Of a stretch of 64,000 nt of DNA, positions 42,277 to 50,925 are shown one piece after another (within the stretch, counting starts at the first letter, position 1; every line of letters starts with the position of its first letter). The notes beneath the pieces were generated by a model. It ran no database searches and was not told the DNA's origin. It was given only the letters and a program-made list of their open reading frames with translations. Made by a program: the position numbers and the translations under genes. The DNA is from Curtobacterium sp. MCJR17_055 (GTDB lineage Bacteria > Actinomycetota > Actinomycetes > Actinomycetales > Microbacteriaceae): contig NZ_QKLF01000004.1 in the NCBI RefSeq assembly GCF_003224335.1, positions 62,001-126,000 of the forward strand, read 5' to 3'.

Positions 42277-43677
42277 GTGACCACGAACCGCGAGCCCCGG
42301 CAGATCCGCTTCAACGCGTTCGACATGAACTGCGTCGCGCACCAGTCCTCCGGGCTGTGGCGCCACCCGCGCGACCGATCCCGGCACTACAACGACCTGT
42401 CGTACTGGACGGACCTGGCGAAGATCCTCGAAGGCGGGGCGTTCGACGGCATCTTCATCGCCGACGTCCTCGGGACCTACGACGTCTACGGCGGGACGAA
42501 CGAGGCCGCGCTCCGCACCGGGTCGCAGGTACCGGTGAACGACCCGATCCTCCTCGTGTCCGCGATGGCCGCCGTCACCGAGCACCTGGGCTTCGGCATC
42601 ACCGCGGGCACCGCCTACGAGCACCCGTACCCGTTCGCCCGACGCATGTCCACGCTCGACCACCTGACGAAGGGCCGTGTCGGCTGGAACGTCGTCACCG
42701 GGTACCTGCCGAGCGCCGCCCGCAACATGGGCCAGACGGACCAGCTCAGCCACGACGACCGCTACGACGTCGCCGACGAGTACCTCGAGGTCCTCTACAA
42801 GCTGTGGGAGGGCTCGTGGGAGGACGACGCCGTGGTCGAGGACCGCGAGACCGGTGTCTTCACCGACCCCGCGAAGGTGCACCCGATCGAGCACCACGGT
42901 GCGCACTTCGACGTGCCGGGCATCCACCTGTCCGAACCGTCCGTGCAGCGCTCGCCCGTCATCTACCAGGCGGGCGCCTCGCCGCGCGGGATCCGCTTCG
43001 CCGCCGAGAACGCCGAGGCCGTGTTCGTCGGGGCGCCGACCCTGCCGCAGCTCGCCGCGACGGTGGGGAAGATCCGCGACGCCCTGGAGGCCGCTGGTCG
43101 CGACCGGTACGGCGCCAGGGTGTACACGCTGCTCACCGTCATCACGGACGAGACCGACGAGGCCGCGCAGGCGAAGTACCGCGACTACCTGTCGTACGCG
43201 TCCGAGGCGGGTGCGCTCGTGCTGAACTCCGGCTGGATGGGGGTGGACCTGTCGCAGTACGACCTGGACGAGCCGCTCGGCAACATCGAGTCGAACGCGA
43301 TCCAGTCGGCCGCTGCGAACCTGTCCGCCGCGACCGGTGAGGACGGGACGACGTGGACGGTCCGGGACATCGCCCGGCAGACTGCGATCGGCGGACTCGG
43401 TCCGGTCGAGGTCGGCAGCGGGGCGACGATCGCGCAGCGCCTCATCGACATCCAGGAGCAGACCGACGTCGACGGCTTCAACCTGGCGTACGCGGTGACG
43501 CCGGGCACGTGGCAGGACGTCATCGAGTTCGTCGTCCCCGAACTCCGGGCGCGCAACGCCTACCCGGACGGGTACGAGGAGGGCTCCCTGCGGCACAAGC
43601 TGCTCGGACGGGGCGACCGGTTGCCGGACGAACACCGCGGAGCGTCGTTCCGGGTACGGGTGCCGGCGACCGCGTGA
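42277..43677 (+). CDS. LLM flavin-dependent monooxygenase, NtaA/SnaA/DszA family
   Basis: A 466-residue bacterial-luciferase-like enzyme: FNAFDMNCVAHQSSGLW at the start, GRVGWNVVTGYLPSAARNMG for flavin binding, and YQAGASPRGIRFAAENAEAVFVG. Members use FMNH2 from a separate reductase to oxidise nitrilotriacetate, pristinamycin precursors or sulfur compounds. No reductase or transporter is next to it, so the substrate is open. Leaderless start. Confidence 0.92.
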   Translation: MTTNREPRQIRFNAFDMNCVAHQSSGLWRHPRDRSRHYNDLSYWTDLAKILEGGAFDGIFIADVLGTYDVYGGTNEAALRTGSQVPVNDPILLVSAMAAVTEHLGFGITAGTAYEHPYPFARRMSTLDHLTKGRVGWNVVTGYLPSAARNMGQTDQLSHDDRYDVADEYLEVLYKLWEGSWEDDAVVEDRETGVFTDPAKVHPIEHHGAHFDVPGIHLSEPSVQRSPVIYQAGASPRGIRFAAENAEAVFVGAPTLPQLAATVGKIRDALEAAGRDRYGARVYTLLTVITDETDEAAQAKYRDYLSYASEAGALVLNSGWMGVDLSQYDLDEPLGNIESNAIQSAAANLSAATGEDGTTWTVRDIARQTAIGGLGPVEVGSGATIAQRLIDIQEQTDVDGFNLAYAVTPGTWQDVIEFVVPELRARNAYPDGYEEGSLRHKLLGRGDRLPDEHRGASFRVRVPATA

Positions 43678-43733
43678 CGGGTGGTCCTCGTGACGCCGTG
43701 CCCTGGCGTCCCGCGCACGCAGGAGCCCGGTCG

Positions 43734-43739
43734 TAGGGT
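43734..43739 (+). promoter_or_regulatory. -10 hexamer TAGGGT, leaderless start
   Basis: TAGGGT ends six bases before the GTG at 43746. Confidence 0.5.
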
Positions 43740-43745
43740 GGTCCG

Positions 43746-44243
43746 GTGATCGAGTCCTCTGCAGCCGTGCGGGTCGCGACGGCGGAGGCCGGGACGGACA
43801 CCGCGTGCATCGACCTGTGGGTCGCCGCCGTCGCCGCGCGCGACGATCGTCCCCGGGACCCGGCGGTCCGGGCGCGAGCGGCCGCGAAGTTCGCCGCCGA
43901 GCGCGTCGCCCTCGTGGTCGCGCCCGGGGACTCCGACGACGGCGTCCGCGGCTTCGCACTCGTCACCGCGCCGGGCACCGGAGGGGGAGTGGGACCCGCG
44001 GACGCCGCCTACCTCAGCCTGCTCGCGGTCGACCCGGCCGCGCAGGGGAGCGGGCTCGGTCGAGCGCTCCTCGTCGCGGCCGTCGACGCTGCCCGGGACG
44101 CCGGGTACGAGCACTGCATGCTGCACGCGCTCGAGGACAACGCGCCGGCCGTGCGCCTCTACCGCAGCGCCGGGTTCCGCCCGGTCGGCGAGTCGTTCCC
44201 GCACGCTCTCAGCGGCCGCCCGACCCGGACGTTCGTGGTCTGA
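43746..44243 (+). CDS. GNAT-family N-acetyltransferase
   Basis: A 165-residue acetyl-CoA-dependent acyltransferase. Motif A reads LSLLAVDPAAQGSGLGRALL and motif B LHALEDNAPAVRLYRSAGFRPVG. The acceptor is unknown. Leaderless GTG. It converges on the SGNH gene over a 30-base gap containing a small GCGGGG/CCCCGC hairpin (44252-44268). Confidence 0.91.
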   Translation: MIESSAAVRVATAEAGTDTACIDLWVAAVAARDDRPRDPAVRARAAAKFAAERVALVVAPGDSDDGVRGFALVTAPGTGGGVGPADAAYLSLLAVDPAAQGSGLGRALLVAAVDAARDAGYEHCMLHALEDNAPAVRLYRSAGFRPVGESFPHALSGRPTRTFVV

Positions 44244-44273
44244 CCGCGGCTGCGGGGCCGCACCCCGCCCGGA

Positions 44274-45065
44274 TCAGCGTCGTCGGCCGCTCGGCGGCAC
44301 GGGGGTCCAGTCGCCATGGGACGCGACCCGCCCGTCACCGGAGGACCGGCCGGTCACGCGCCGCCGGACCCACGGCACGACGTGGTCCCGGTAGTACCGG
44401 AGTTCCTCGGTGACCGACGTGCGCGTCGCGTCCGGGACGACCGGCGCCGTCACGGTCGGTCCACCCGCGATCTCGTGGAGGGCCAGGTCGGCGACCCGCT
44501 GGTGTCCGAGCGGGTTCATGTGCAGCCGGTCCTCGGACCAGAACTCGGCGCGCCGCAGGTGTGGGTCGCGGGACACGTCGACGTAGGGCAGGCCCCGCTC
44601 CCGCGCGAAGCCGGTCAGGGCCTCCGCCCAGGCGTCCCCGCGGGCGTTGATGAGCTTGCCGAGCGGCAGTCGGGCGCTCGGGTCGGCCGGGCTGAGGAGT
44701 GCCAACCGGATCCCGCGGGCGGCGACCGCGTCCGCCGCGGTCGCGAGCCGGCCGAGCAGCACGTCCACGTCGTAGCCCGGACGGAGCATGTCGTTCCCGC
44801 CGCCGCAGAACGTGACGAGCGTCGGCGCCGGGTCGAGGGCGAGCGCGGCGTCGAGCTGCTCGTCCAGGACCCCGGCGAGCAGGCGACCGCGGATCGCGAG
44901 GTTCGCGTACGAGACCGGGCCCGACAGGTGGTCGGCGAGCCCGGAGGCCAGTCGTCCGGCCCACCCAGGGAAGGGGACGTCCCCGTCGTCGCCGACGCCC
45001 TCGGAGAAGCTGTCGCCGATGGCGACGTAGCGGACGGGGTCGGTGCGGGCGGGGACGGTGGACAT
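44274..45065 (-). CDS. SGNH/GDSL hydrolase
   Basis: A 263-residue esterase-like enzyme with block I GDSFSEG (nucleophile Ser19), GxND block GGGNDML, and block V EDRLHMNPLGH supplying Asp/His. No signal peptide, so cytosolic. The last 60 residues are basic. GAGGAGG precedes the ATG. It may cleave acyl or acetyl esters; substrate unknown. Divergent from the VIT1-like gene. Confidence 0.91.
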   Translation of the reverse strand: MSTVPARTDPVRYVAIGDSFSEGVGDDGDVPFPGWAGRLASGLADHLSGPVSYANLAIRGRLLAGVLDEQLDAALALDPAPTLVTFCGGGNDMLRPGYDVDVLLGRLATAADAVAARGIRLALLSPADPSARLPLGKLINARGDAWAEALTGFARERGLPYVDVSRDPHLRRAEFWSEDRLHMNPLGHQRVADLALHEIAGGPTVTAPVVPDATRTSVTEELRYYRDHVVPWVRRRVTGRSSGDGRVASHGDWTPVPPSGRRR

Positions 45066-45229
45066 GGTCCTCCTCTGAACAGCCGGTGGCGGCGGAGCGT
45101 GCGGTCGCGTCCATCGTGCTCCTCCCGCTGCGCGGCCGGTGCGGACCGGTCGTCCTCGGTGGGGAACGCCCCGGTCAGGGGAGCCTTCCCTTGCTGGTGC
45201 GATCCCCGCGCAGGTGCTTGGCTCTCCCC

Positions 45230-45952
45230 ATGTCGACCGCAGCTGACCTCGCGCTCCCCGGCACCGAGCACGACGACGCCACGAGCGCCGCCCGCCTCAA
45301 CTGGTTGCGCGCCGGTCTCCTCGGCGCGAACGACGGCATCGTGTCCGTCGCCGCCGTCCTGGTCGGGGTCGCCGGTGCCGGTGCCACGACCGGCCCCGTC
45401 CTCGCCGCGGGCACGGCAGCACTCGTCGGCGGCGCCGTGTCGATGGCGCTCGGCGAGTACGTGTCGGTGAGCGGAGCCCGCGACGCCCAGCGCACCGGCC
45501 AGGCCGCCCACCAGGCCCAGCTCGAGGCCGAGTCCGAGGACGCGGTCACCATCGCCGACCACTACCGCGCGCTCGGGGTCACGGACGACGTCGCGACCTC
45601 CGTCGCCGCCGAACTCGTCCGACCCGAGGTCCGGGACCGCCGCGCCGCCGCCGCACTCCGCGACGCCGAGGAGGAGGTCGTCAGCCCGTGGCGCGCGGCC
45701 TGGGTCTCGGCCGCGACCTTCACCGCGGGCGCGGCGCTGCCCTTCCTCGCGATGCTCCTCGCCCCGACGTCGATCCAGATCGCGGTCACGGTGGTCGCCG
45801 TGCTCGTCGCACTCGCCGTGACCGGGACGACCGGCGCCGCACTCGGTGGTGCTCGCCGCGGCCGCGCCACCGTCCGCGTGGTGTTCGGCGGGGCGCTCGC
45901 GCTCGCCGCGACCTACGCCGCCGGGACGCTCCTCGGAGCACATGCGTTCTGA
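45230..45952 (+). CDS. VIT1/CCC1-family iron/manganese transporter
   Basis: A 240-residue membrane protein with five predicted helices and the CCC1/VIT hallmarks: RLNWLRAGLLGANDGIVSVA in helix 1 and VGGAVSMALGEYVSVSGARD in helix 2. Family members move Fe2+ or Mn2+ out of the cytosol in exchange for protons. The 164-base upstream region shows no clear DtxR-type box. Followed by two stacked hairpins. Confidence 0.92.
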   Translation: MSTAADLALPGTEHDDATSAARLNWLRAGLLGANDGIVSVAAVLVGVAGAGATTGPVLAAGTAALVGGAVSMALGEYVSVSGARDAQRTGQAAHQAQLEAESEDAVTIADHYRALGVTDDVATSVAAELVRPEVRDRRAAAALRDAEEEVVSPWRAAWVSAATFTAGAALPFLAMLLAPTSIQIAVTVVAVLVALAVTGTTGAALGGARRGRATVRVVFGGALALAATYAAGTLLGAHAF

Positions 45953-45973
45953 CGCGCCCGGGCCCCGTCCCCG

Positions 45974-46026
45974 CGGTTCCGCAATTCACGCATCTAGCGC
46001 CGCGAGATGCGTGAATTGCGGAACCG
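45974..46026. terminator. 22-bp-stem hairpin after VIT1-like gene
   Basis: Perfect 22-bp stem (45974-45995 with 46005-46026) and 9-base loop, 21 bases after the stop. Arms contain an AT-richer GCAATTCACGC core unlike the other family. Confidence 0.85.
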
Positions 46027-46102
46027 GGACGAGCCAACGGCGGCGTGTTGCGGAACCCCGAGCGCAAGCGAGCAAGCAGGACGCACGCACCGCACGGACG
46101 CA

Positions 46103-46162
46103 CGGACGGGAGGCCCGGACCGCGTGACCGACGTCGGTCACGCGGTCCGGGCCTCCCGTCCG
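46103..46162. terminator. Perfect 60-bp palindrome, GACGGGAGG family
   Basis: Arms 46103-46132 and 46133-46162 are exact 30-base complements with no spacer. It lies 18 bases beyond the acetamidase stop, in the same convergent gap as the hairpin at 45974-46026. Copy 7 and the longest of the family. Confidence 0.85.
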
Positions 46163-46180
46163 GCAAGCGGCGGCCGGTGG

Positions 46181-47134
46181 CTACGGCGTCGGCGCCTCGG
46201 CCGGCTCCAGCACCGCCTTCGGCACCCGGTGCAGCGTCACCGCACCGACCGCGTCGAACGGGTGCAGCCGGTCCGGCGCACCGGAGCCCGTCGGCCCACC
46301 GAGCTTCGAGTCGCCCACGGCGCTGAGCACCGCGTAGGCGTCGTCCCCGGACCAGCCGTGCTCGTCGACCAGGAACGCGTACGCGTCCTCGTACCCGCGG
46401 CGGATGCTCTCCTGCACGGGCTCACCGAGGCCGACGAACAGCCACTCGTCGGCGGTCTCGATGCGCGGGGCACGCAGTTCGGGTCCGCCCTTGACGAGGT
46501 CGACGGACACGACGGCGGTGCCCTGCGCCTCGATGGCGACGAAGGAGGACTCGCCCTCGGCCATGATCGCGTGGATGTCGCCGATCGACAGCAGGGCGCC
46601 GGGCACCCGGACCGGCAGGTACACCGTCGAGCCGGGGCGGGCCTCGGTGACGTCCATGTTCCCGCCCTCGGCGTACGCGGGCATGATCGTCGAGTTCTCG
46701 CCCGCGGCCGGGGCGGTGCCGATGCAGCCGATCATCGGGCGGACCGGGAACGCGTGCCGGTCGGTGACGTGCACGACCCCGTCCTCGATCGGGCAGCGTC
46801 GGGTGAAGACGCGGTCGCCCATGACGTGCTGCAGGGCGCCCGAGCCCGGCAGCGACACCGACCAGCCGTGGGTGGTGAGCTCGATGTCGTGGATCGTCAC
46901 GGCGAGGGTGTCGCCCGGCTCCGCACCCTCGACGTACACCGGGCCGGTGACCGGGTTGATCGGGGCCTGCAGCTGCGCCATGTCGTGGTGGTCGTCGAGC
47001 TCAGCGTACACGGCGTCGGTCGTCTCGAACCCGATCGTCTCGCCGGTGCCGGGCGCGATGGTCAGCACGGGGTCGCGGTCGGCCGCGTAGCCGGGGCGGC
47101 CGAGCGTGTTCGGGAGGTGGTGGTCCGCGGTCAT
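46181..47134 (-). CDS. Acetamidase/formamidase family protein
   Basis: A 317-residue FmdA/AmdA-type enzyme that hydrolyses short amides to ammonia plus acid. Family phrases include PINPVTGPVYVEGAEPGDTL, PVRPMIGCIGTAP, GGNMDV and GDIHAIMAEGE. It overlaps an APC permease gene as ATGA, suggesting the permease brings in its amide substrate. A second, longer homologue lies in the allantoin cluster at 56786. Confidence 0.92.
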   Translation of the reverse strand: MTADHHLPNTLGRPGYAADRDPVLTIAPGTGETIGFETTDAVYAELDDHHDMAQLQAPINPVTGPVYVEGAEPGDTLAVTIHDIELTTHGWSVSLPGSGALQHVMGDRVFTRRCPIEDGVVHVTDRHAFPVRPMIGCIGTAPAAGENSTIMPAYAEGGNMDVTEARPGSTVYLPVRVPGALLSIGDIHAIMAEGESSFVAIEAQGTAVVSVDLVKGGPELRAPRIETADEWLFVGLGEPVQESIRRGYEDAYAFLVDEHGWSGDDAYAVLSAVGDSKLGGPTGSGAPDRLHPFDAVGAVTLHRVPKAVLEPAEAPTP

Positions 47135-48579
47135 CGGTGGTCCTCGTCCTTCGTCAGGGTGGTGGCGGCGGTGCGGTCGCCCTCACCCAGCGTGCCCGGC
47201 TCCTCCGAACCGACCTCGGTGGAGCGCCCGGTCGCCCGGTAGTACAGGAACACGCCGGCGCCGACGACGAGCCAGATGACGCCGCCGACCTTCGCTTCGA
47301 CGGCCGCGTTGAGCAGCACGTACCCGATGATGAGGAACCCGATGAGCGGCACGACGAGGTGCAGCAGCCAGTTGCGCGACTTCCCCTTCACGACGTGGTG
47401 CACGAACACCGACACGTGCAGGAGCATGAAGCCGAACAGCGCGCCGAAGTTCACCAGTGACGAGATCGTGTCGATCTGTCCGACGAAGAACAGCACGAGG
47501 ATCGCGGAGAGCACCGAGACGACCAGGATCGCGTTCTGCGGGACCCGACGGCCGTTGAGCTTGTGCAGGAACGCGGGCAGCTGCCGGTCGCGGCTCATCG
47601 AGAAGAGCAGGCGGCTCGTCGCGGCCTGCGCGGCCATGGCGTTCGCGATGCCCACGGCCAGGACGTTGACGGCGAAGAAGGCCGTCGCCCACCCGCTCGA
47701 CGAGGCCTGCTCGACGACGGTGAAGAACGCGTTCCCGGCCTCGCTGTCCGAGAACGAGTCCCGACCGGCGGCCAGGGCGCTCGCGAGCCAGGTCTGCACG
47801 ACGAACAGGAACGCGACGATGACGAGCGCCAGGATCATCGCCAGCCCGGCACCACCACGGCGGCCGGTCGACTCCTCCGACAGGGTGGAGATGCCGTCGA
47901 AGCCGAGGAAGCTCAGGACCGCGATCGACAGTGCCGACGCGATCAGCGGTGCCGACACCTTCGCCGGGTCGAACACCTGGTCGGTGCTGAAGGACGCTCC
48001 CGGCACGGTGCCGCCGGTCAGGGCGACGATCGCGATCACGACGAAGACCACCACGAAGACGAGCTCGATGAGCAGGAAGATCCGGTTCGCCAGCTTGAGC
48101 GACGACACCCCGGCCAGGTTGATGACGGTGTTGATCGCCACGAAGACGAGCGCCCACAGCCACCGCGGGGTGCCGGGGAAGATGCCGACCATGCTCTCCG
48201 CGGCGAAGACGTAGAGCAGCGTCGGGACGAGCAGGTAGTCGAGCAGGATCGCCCAGCCGGCGAAGAAGCCGGCGGTGGGGTGGATGCCGCGGCCGACGTA
48301 CGAGAACACGCTGCCGGCGAGGGGGATCGACTTCGCCATCTGCGCGTAGGCCAGGGCCGTGAAGATCATCGCGACGAGGCCGACGATGTAGACGAGCGGC
48401 ACCATGCCGCTCGACGCGTTGTAGACGGTGCCGAAGATCGCCCACGGGGCGATCGGCACCATGAAGACGAGCCCGTACACGAGCAGGTCGGTGGTGGAGA
48501 CGGAGCGGTCGAGCTCCTGCTTGTAGCCGTAGGCCTCGAGCTGTTGCTGTGCGGAGAGCTCGCTGTGCTGCTGCGACAT
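47131..48579 (-). CDS. APC-family amino acid/amide permease
   Basis: A 482-residue APC permease with about 12 helices, opening DLLVYGLVFMVPIAPWAIFG and carrying the conserved LSFLGFDGISTLSEES region of helix 6. The C-terminal 35 residues are polar. Its operon partner is an amidase, so an amide or amino acid amide is likely the cargo; this is inferred from linkage only. Confidence 0.92.
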   Translation of the reverse strand: MSQQHSELSAQQQLEAYGYKQELDRSVSTTDLLVYGLVFMVPIAPWAIFGTVYNASSGMVPLVYIVGLVAMIFTALAYAQMAKSIPLAGSVFSYVGRGIHPTAGFFAGWAILLDYLLVPTLLYVFAAESMVGIFPGTPRWLWALVFVAINTVINLAGVSSLKLANRIFLLIELVFVVVFVVIAIVALTGGTVPGASFSTDQVFDPAKVSAPLIASALSIAVLSFLGFDGISTLSEESTGRRGGAGLAMILALVIVAFLFVVQTWLASALAAGRDSFSDSEAGNAFFTVVEQASSSGWATAFFAVNVLAVGIANAMAAQAATSRLLFSMSRDRQLPAFLHKLNGRRVPQNAILVVSVLSAILVLFFVGQIDTISSLVNFGALFGFMLLHVSVFVHHVVKGKSRNWLLHLVVPLIGFLIIGYVLLNAAVEAKVGGVIWLVVGAGVFLYYRATGRSTEVGSEEPGTLGEGDRTAATTLTKDEDHR

Positions 48580-48624
48580 GTCGGTTCCGTTTCGGGGAGG
48601 AGGGACGGTGCAGGGGGTGGGGGT

Positions 48625-48670
48625 CCGGACGGGAGGCGCGGCACGGGTCGGTGACGGGCCTCCTGTCCGG
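48625..48670. terminator. Hairpin terminator, GACGGGAGG family
   Basis: CCGGACGGGAGGC (48625-48637) pairs with GCCTCCTGTCCGG (48658-48670), one G-T wobble. It lies beyond the stop of the minus-strand iminopeptidase gene. Copy 8. Confidence 0.7.
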
Positions 48671-48705
48671 CGAACGGCCGGCCGGGGTGGTGCCGGCGGT
48701 GTCAG

Positions 48706-49620
48706 TCAGTCGGTGGGGTGGGCGTCGTGCTCGGCGAGGAACGCACCGATGACGCGGCGGAACTCCTCCGGCTGCTCCAGGTGGGTGCAGTGGCTGGCGC
48801 CGGGGAAGACGTGCTGGCGGGCCCCGGGGATGCGCTCCACGAAGGGCTGCCAGGTGGCGGGGGTGGCCTCGTCGTGCTCACCGGCGACGACGAGGGTCGG
48901 GACGTCGACCTGGTCCAGGCGGTCGACGACGGACCAGTCGCGCAGGGACCCGATGACGTGGAACTCGTTCGGCCCGTTCATGGTGTGGTAGACCGTCGGC
49001 TCGGCTTCCATCTGTTCCTCGGACGCGATGAAGTCGGCGGGCATCGGGACGACGCGGCAGACGTGGCGCTCGTAGAACACCTGCGTCGCGGCGAGGTACT
49101 CCGGGTCCTCGGTGGTGCCGGCGGCCTCGTGCCGGGTGAGCGCGTCCTGCACGTCCTCGGGCAGACGGCTGCGGAGCTCCGCGGCACCGTCGACCCACAG
49201 CTGCATCGACGCGGGGGAGTTGCAGATCGACAGGCTCGCGATGCCACCCGGACGGCGGACACCGATCTCGGCGCCGAGCATGCCGCCCCACGACTGCCCG
49301 AGCACGTGGTGGTCGCCGAGGCCGAGGTGGGCGACGAGCGCGCGGTACTCGTCGACGAACAGCTGCGGTTGCCAGAAGTCGGCGGGGGCGTCCGGACGGT
49401 GGCTGCTCCGACCGCAGCCGAACTGGTCGGAGTGGACGACGGTGCGGCCGGTCTCGTCGGCGAACGCCTCGAGGTTCCGCAGGTAGTCGTGCGCCATGCC
49501 GGGGCCGCCGTGCAGGACGACGAGGGGCAGCGCCCCCGGGACGGGGCGGTCGGGCTCGGTGATCCGGTACCAGGTCTCGCCGTCCAGGAACGGCATCGTG
49601 CTCTCGGTGATGCGGGACAT
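48706..49620 (-). CDS. Proline iminopeptidase-family hydrolase
   Basis: A 304-residue S33 alpha/beta hydrolase: HGGPG (37-41), nucleophile Ser110 in LGQSWGGML, Asp in VAGEHDEATP, His in GASHCTHLE. It should release N-terminal proline or act on related amide/ester substrates in the cytosol. A CATGCT hexamer lies six bases before the ATG, suggesting a leaderless mRNA. Divergent from a GntR regulator. Confidence 0.92.
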   Translation of the reverse strand: MSRITESTMPFLDGETWYRITEPDRPVPGALPLVVLHGGPGMAHDYLRNLEAFADETGRTVVHSDQFGCGRSSHRPDAPADFWQPQLFVDEYRALVAHLGLGDHHVLGQSWGGMLGAEIGVRRPGGIASLSICNSPASMQLWVDGAAELRSRLPEDVQDALTRHEAAGTTEDPEYLAATQVFYERHVCRVVPMPADFIASEEQMEAEPTVYHTMNGPNEFHVIGSLRDWSVVDRLDQVDVPTLVVAGEHDEATPATWQPFVERIPGARQHVFPGASHCTHLEQPEEFRRVIGAFLAEHDAHPTD

Positions 49621-49640
49621 GGGGTGAGCATGGCCCTTCG

Positions 49641-49662
49641 AAAGGTCCCAGGCAAGACCTTT
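49641..49662. promoter_or_regulatory. Inverted repeat between iminopeptidase and gntR
   Basis: AAAGGTC (49641-49647) and GACCTTT (49656-49662) are exact inverted arms around 8 bases, 21 bases from the iminopeptidase start. Candidate GntR operator; AT-rich for this genome. Confidence 0.5.
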
Positions 49663-49723
49663 TCTGCTCGTTTAACGTGGCCGTAACAGCGCCGGCCCAC
49701 GGAGGGCCGTCGAGAGGGGTGCC

Positions 49724-50470
49724 GTGACGGATCGCGCGACGGAGACACGGGTGGACGAGGTCGAGGACCGGCTCGTGACCGCGCTCGCCGTGGGGGAGTA
49801 CCTGCCCGCGGCGCGACTCCCGCCCGAACGCGAACTCGCGGCGTTGCTCGGCGTCGCGCGTGTCACCGTGCGGAGCGCCCTCGCTCGCCTGGTCGACCGC
49901 GGGTTGCTCGAGACCCGACGCGGACGTGGTGGCGGCACGTTCGTCCGGACGCAGTGGCCGGCGAGCTCGTCCGAGTCGGTCGGCCGGACCCTGCTCGCCC
50001 GGTGGGCCGGCATCCAGGACACCGCCGACGCGATCGCCCTGCTGCACGGGGCCATGGCCGCCGCGGCAGCCGAGCGGATCACCCCGGCGGAGGCGGCTGC
50101 GCTCCGGGACCGGCTCGACGCCTTCCGGCAGGCCTCGAGCGGCGCGGCGAAGCAGCAGGCGGACGCCGTCCTGCACCGGAGCATCATCGACGCGGCGCGC
50201 AACGACGTCCTCCGCGCGACCCTCGCGACCCTCGAGGCGCAGATCTCGATCGCGGCACCGGCACACCTCTGGGGGACCGAGGAGGGCATGGCGGACATGG
50301 AGGCACGTGCCACGCGGGACCACGAGGTCCTCGTCGAGGCGGTGTGTGCGGGGCGGGCGGCGGAGGCCGGCGAGGTCGCACGCCGGCATGTCGGCATCGA
50401 CGTGGAGCTGCTCGAACAGGCGATGCTGCGCGCGGGGCAGGTCCCGACGGCGGATCCCGCACCACGGTGA
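49724..50470 (+). CDS. GntR/FadR-family regulator
   Basis: A 248-residue regulator: GntR winged helix (LPPERELAALLGVARVTVRSALARLVDRGLLETRRGRGGGTFV, about 30-75) followed by an all-helical FCD ligand domain. It probably controls the divergent iminopeptidase-like gene and possibly itself through the inverted repeat between them. GTG start with a GAGAGGGG site. Confidence 0.91.
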   Translation: MTDRATETRVDEVEDRLVTALAVGEYLPAARLPPERELAALLGVARVTVRSALARLVDRGLLETRRGRGGGTFVRTQWPASSSESVGRTLLARWAGIQDTADAIALLHGAMAAAAAERITPAEAAALRDRLDAFRQASSGAAKQQADAVLHRSIIDAARNDVLRATLATLEAQISIAAPAHLWGTEEGMADMEARATRDHEVLVEAVCAGRAAEAGEVARRHVGIDVELLEQAMLRAGQVPTADPAPR

Positions 50471-50521
50471 GGGCGAAGACCGCGTCCGCGGGCGCCGGCA
50501 CGACACGGGCATGATGAGCAC

Positions 50522-50815
50522 ATGACCCACCTGCCGCCGCCGCGCCTCCAGCGATCGCCCCGACCGCGGAGGGGCCCGGGGTCGTCGCATCGCCTGATGG
50601 TCATCGGGGTGGTGCTGACGGTCATCGGGCTCGTCGGGCACCAGCTCGCGCTGTGGTGGAACAGCATCCCGTTGTCCGAGGGCACGGGAGCGAACATCGG
50701 CGCCGGCGTGGCAGCCCTGGCCGCCCTGCTGGTCGCCGTCGGCGGGCTCGTGACCCTCGTCGTCGGCGGGCTGCTGCGCGCCCGCGGTGGCTCGGACCCC
50801 CGGGTCGGGGGATGA
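50522..50815 (+). CDS. Small membrane protein, unknown
   Basis: A 97-residue protein with an arginine/proline-rich N-terminus and two hydrophobic segments (about 26-46 and 62-86) joined by a short polar loop. No recognised domain. A CATGAT hexamer lies six bases before the ATG, which fits the leaderless pattern. Followed by a conserved hairpin. Confidence 0.72.
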   Translation: MTHLPPPRLQRSPRPRRGPGSSHRLMVIGVVLTVIGLVGHQLALWWNSIPLSEGTGANIGAGVAALAALLVAVGGLVTLVVGGLLRARGGSDPRVGG

Positions 50816-50837
50816 CCGCTCCGGTCGTCGCCTGACG

Positions 50838-50877
50838 GACGGGAGGCCCGCGGCGGACCCGCCACGGGCCTCCCGTC
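50838..50877. terminator. Bidirectional hairpin, GACGGGAGG family
   Basis: Perfect 13-bp stem (50838-50850 with 50865-50877) between convergent genes. Copy 9. Confidence 0.75.
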
Positions 50878-50925
50878 GGCAGCGACCGGTCATCGGTGGG
50901 CCGGTGGGCCGGTGTGCCGGTGTGC

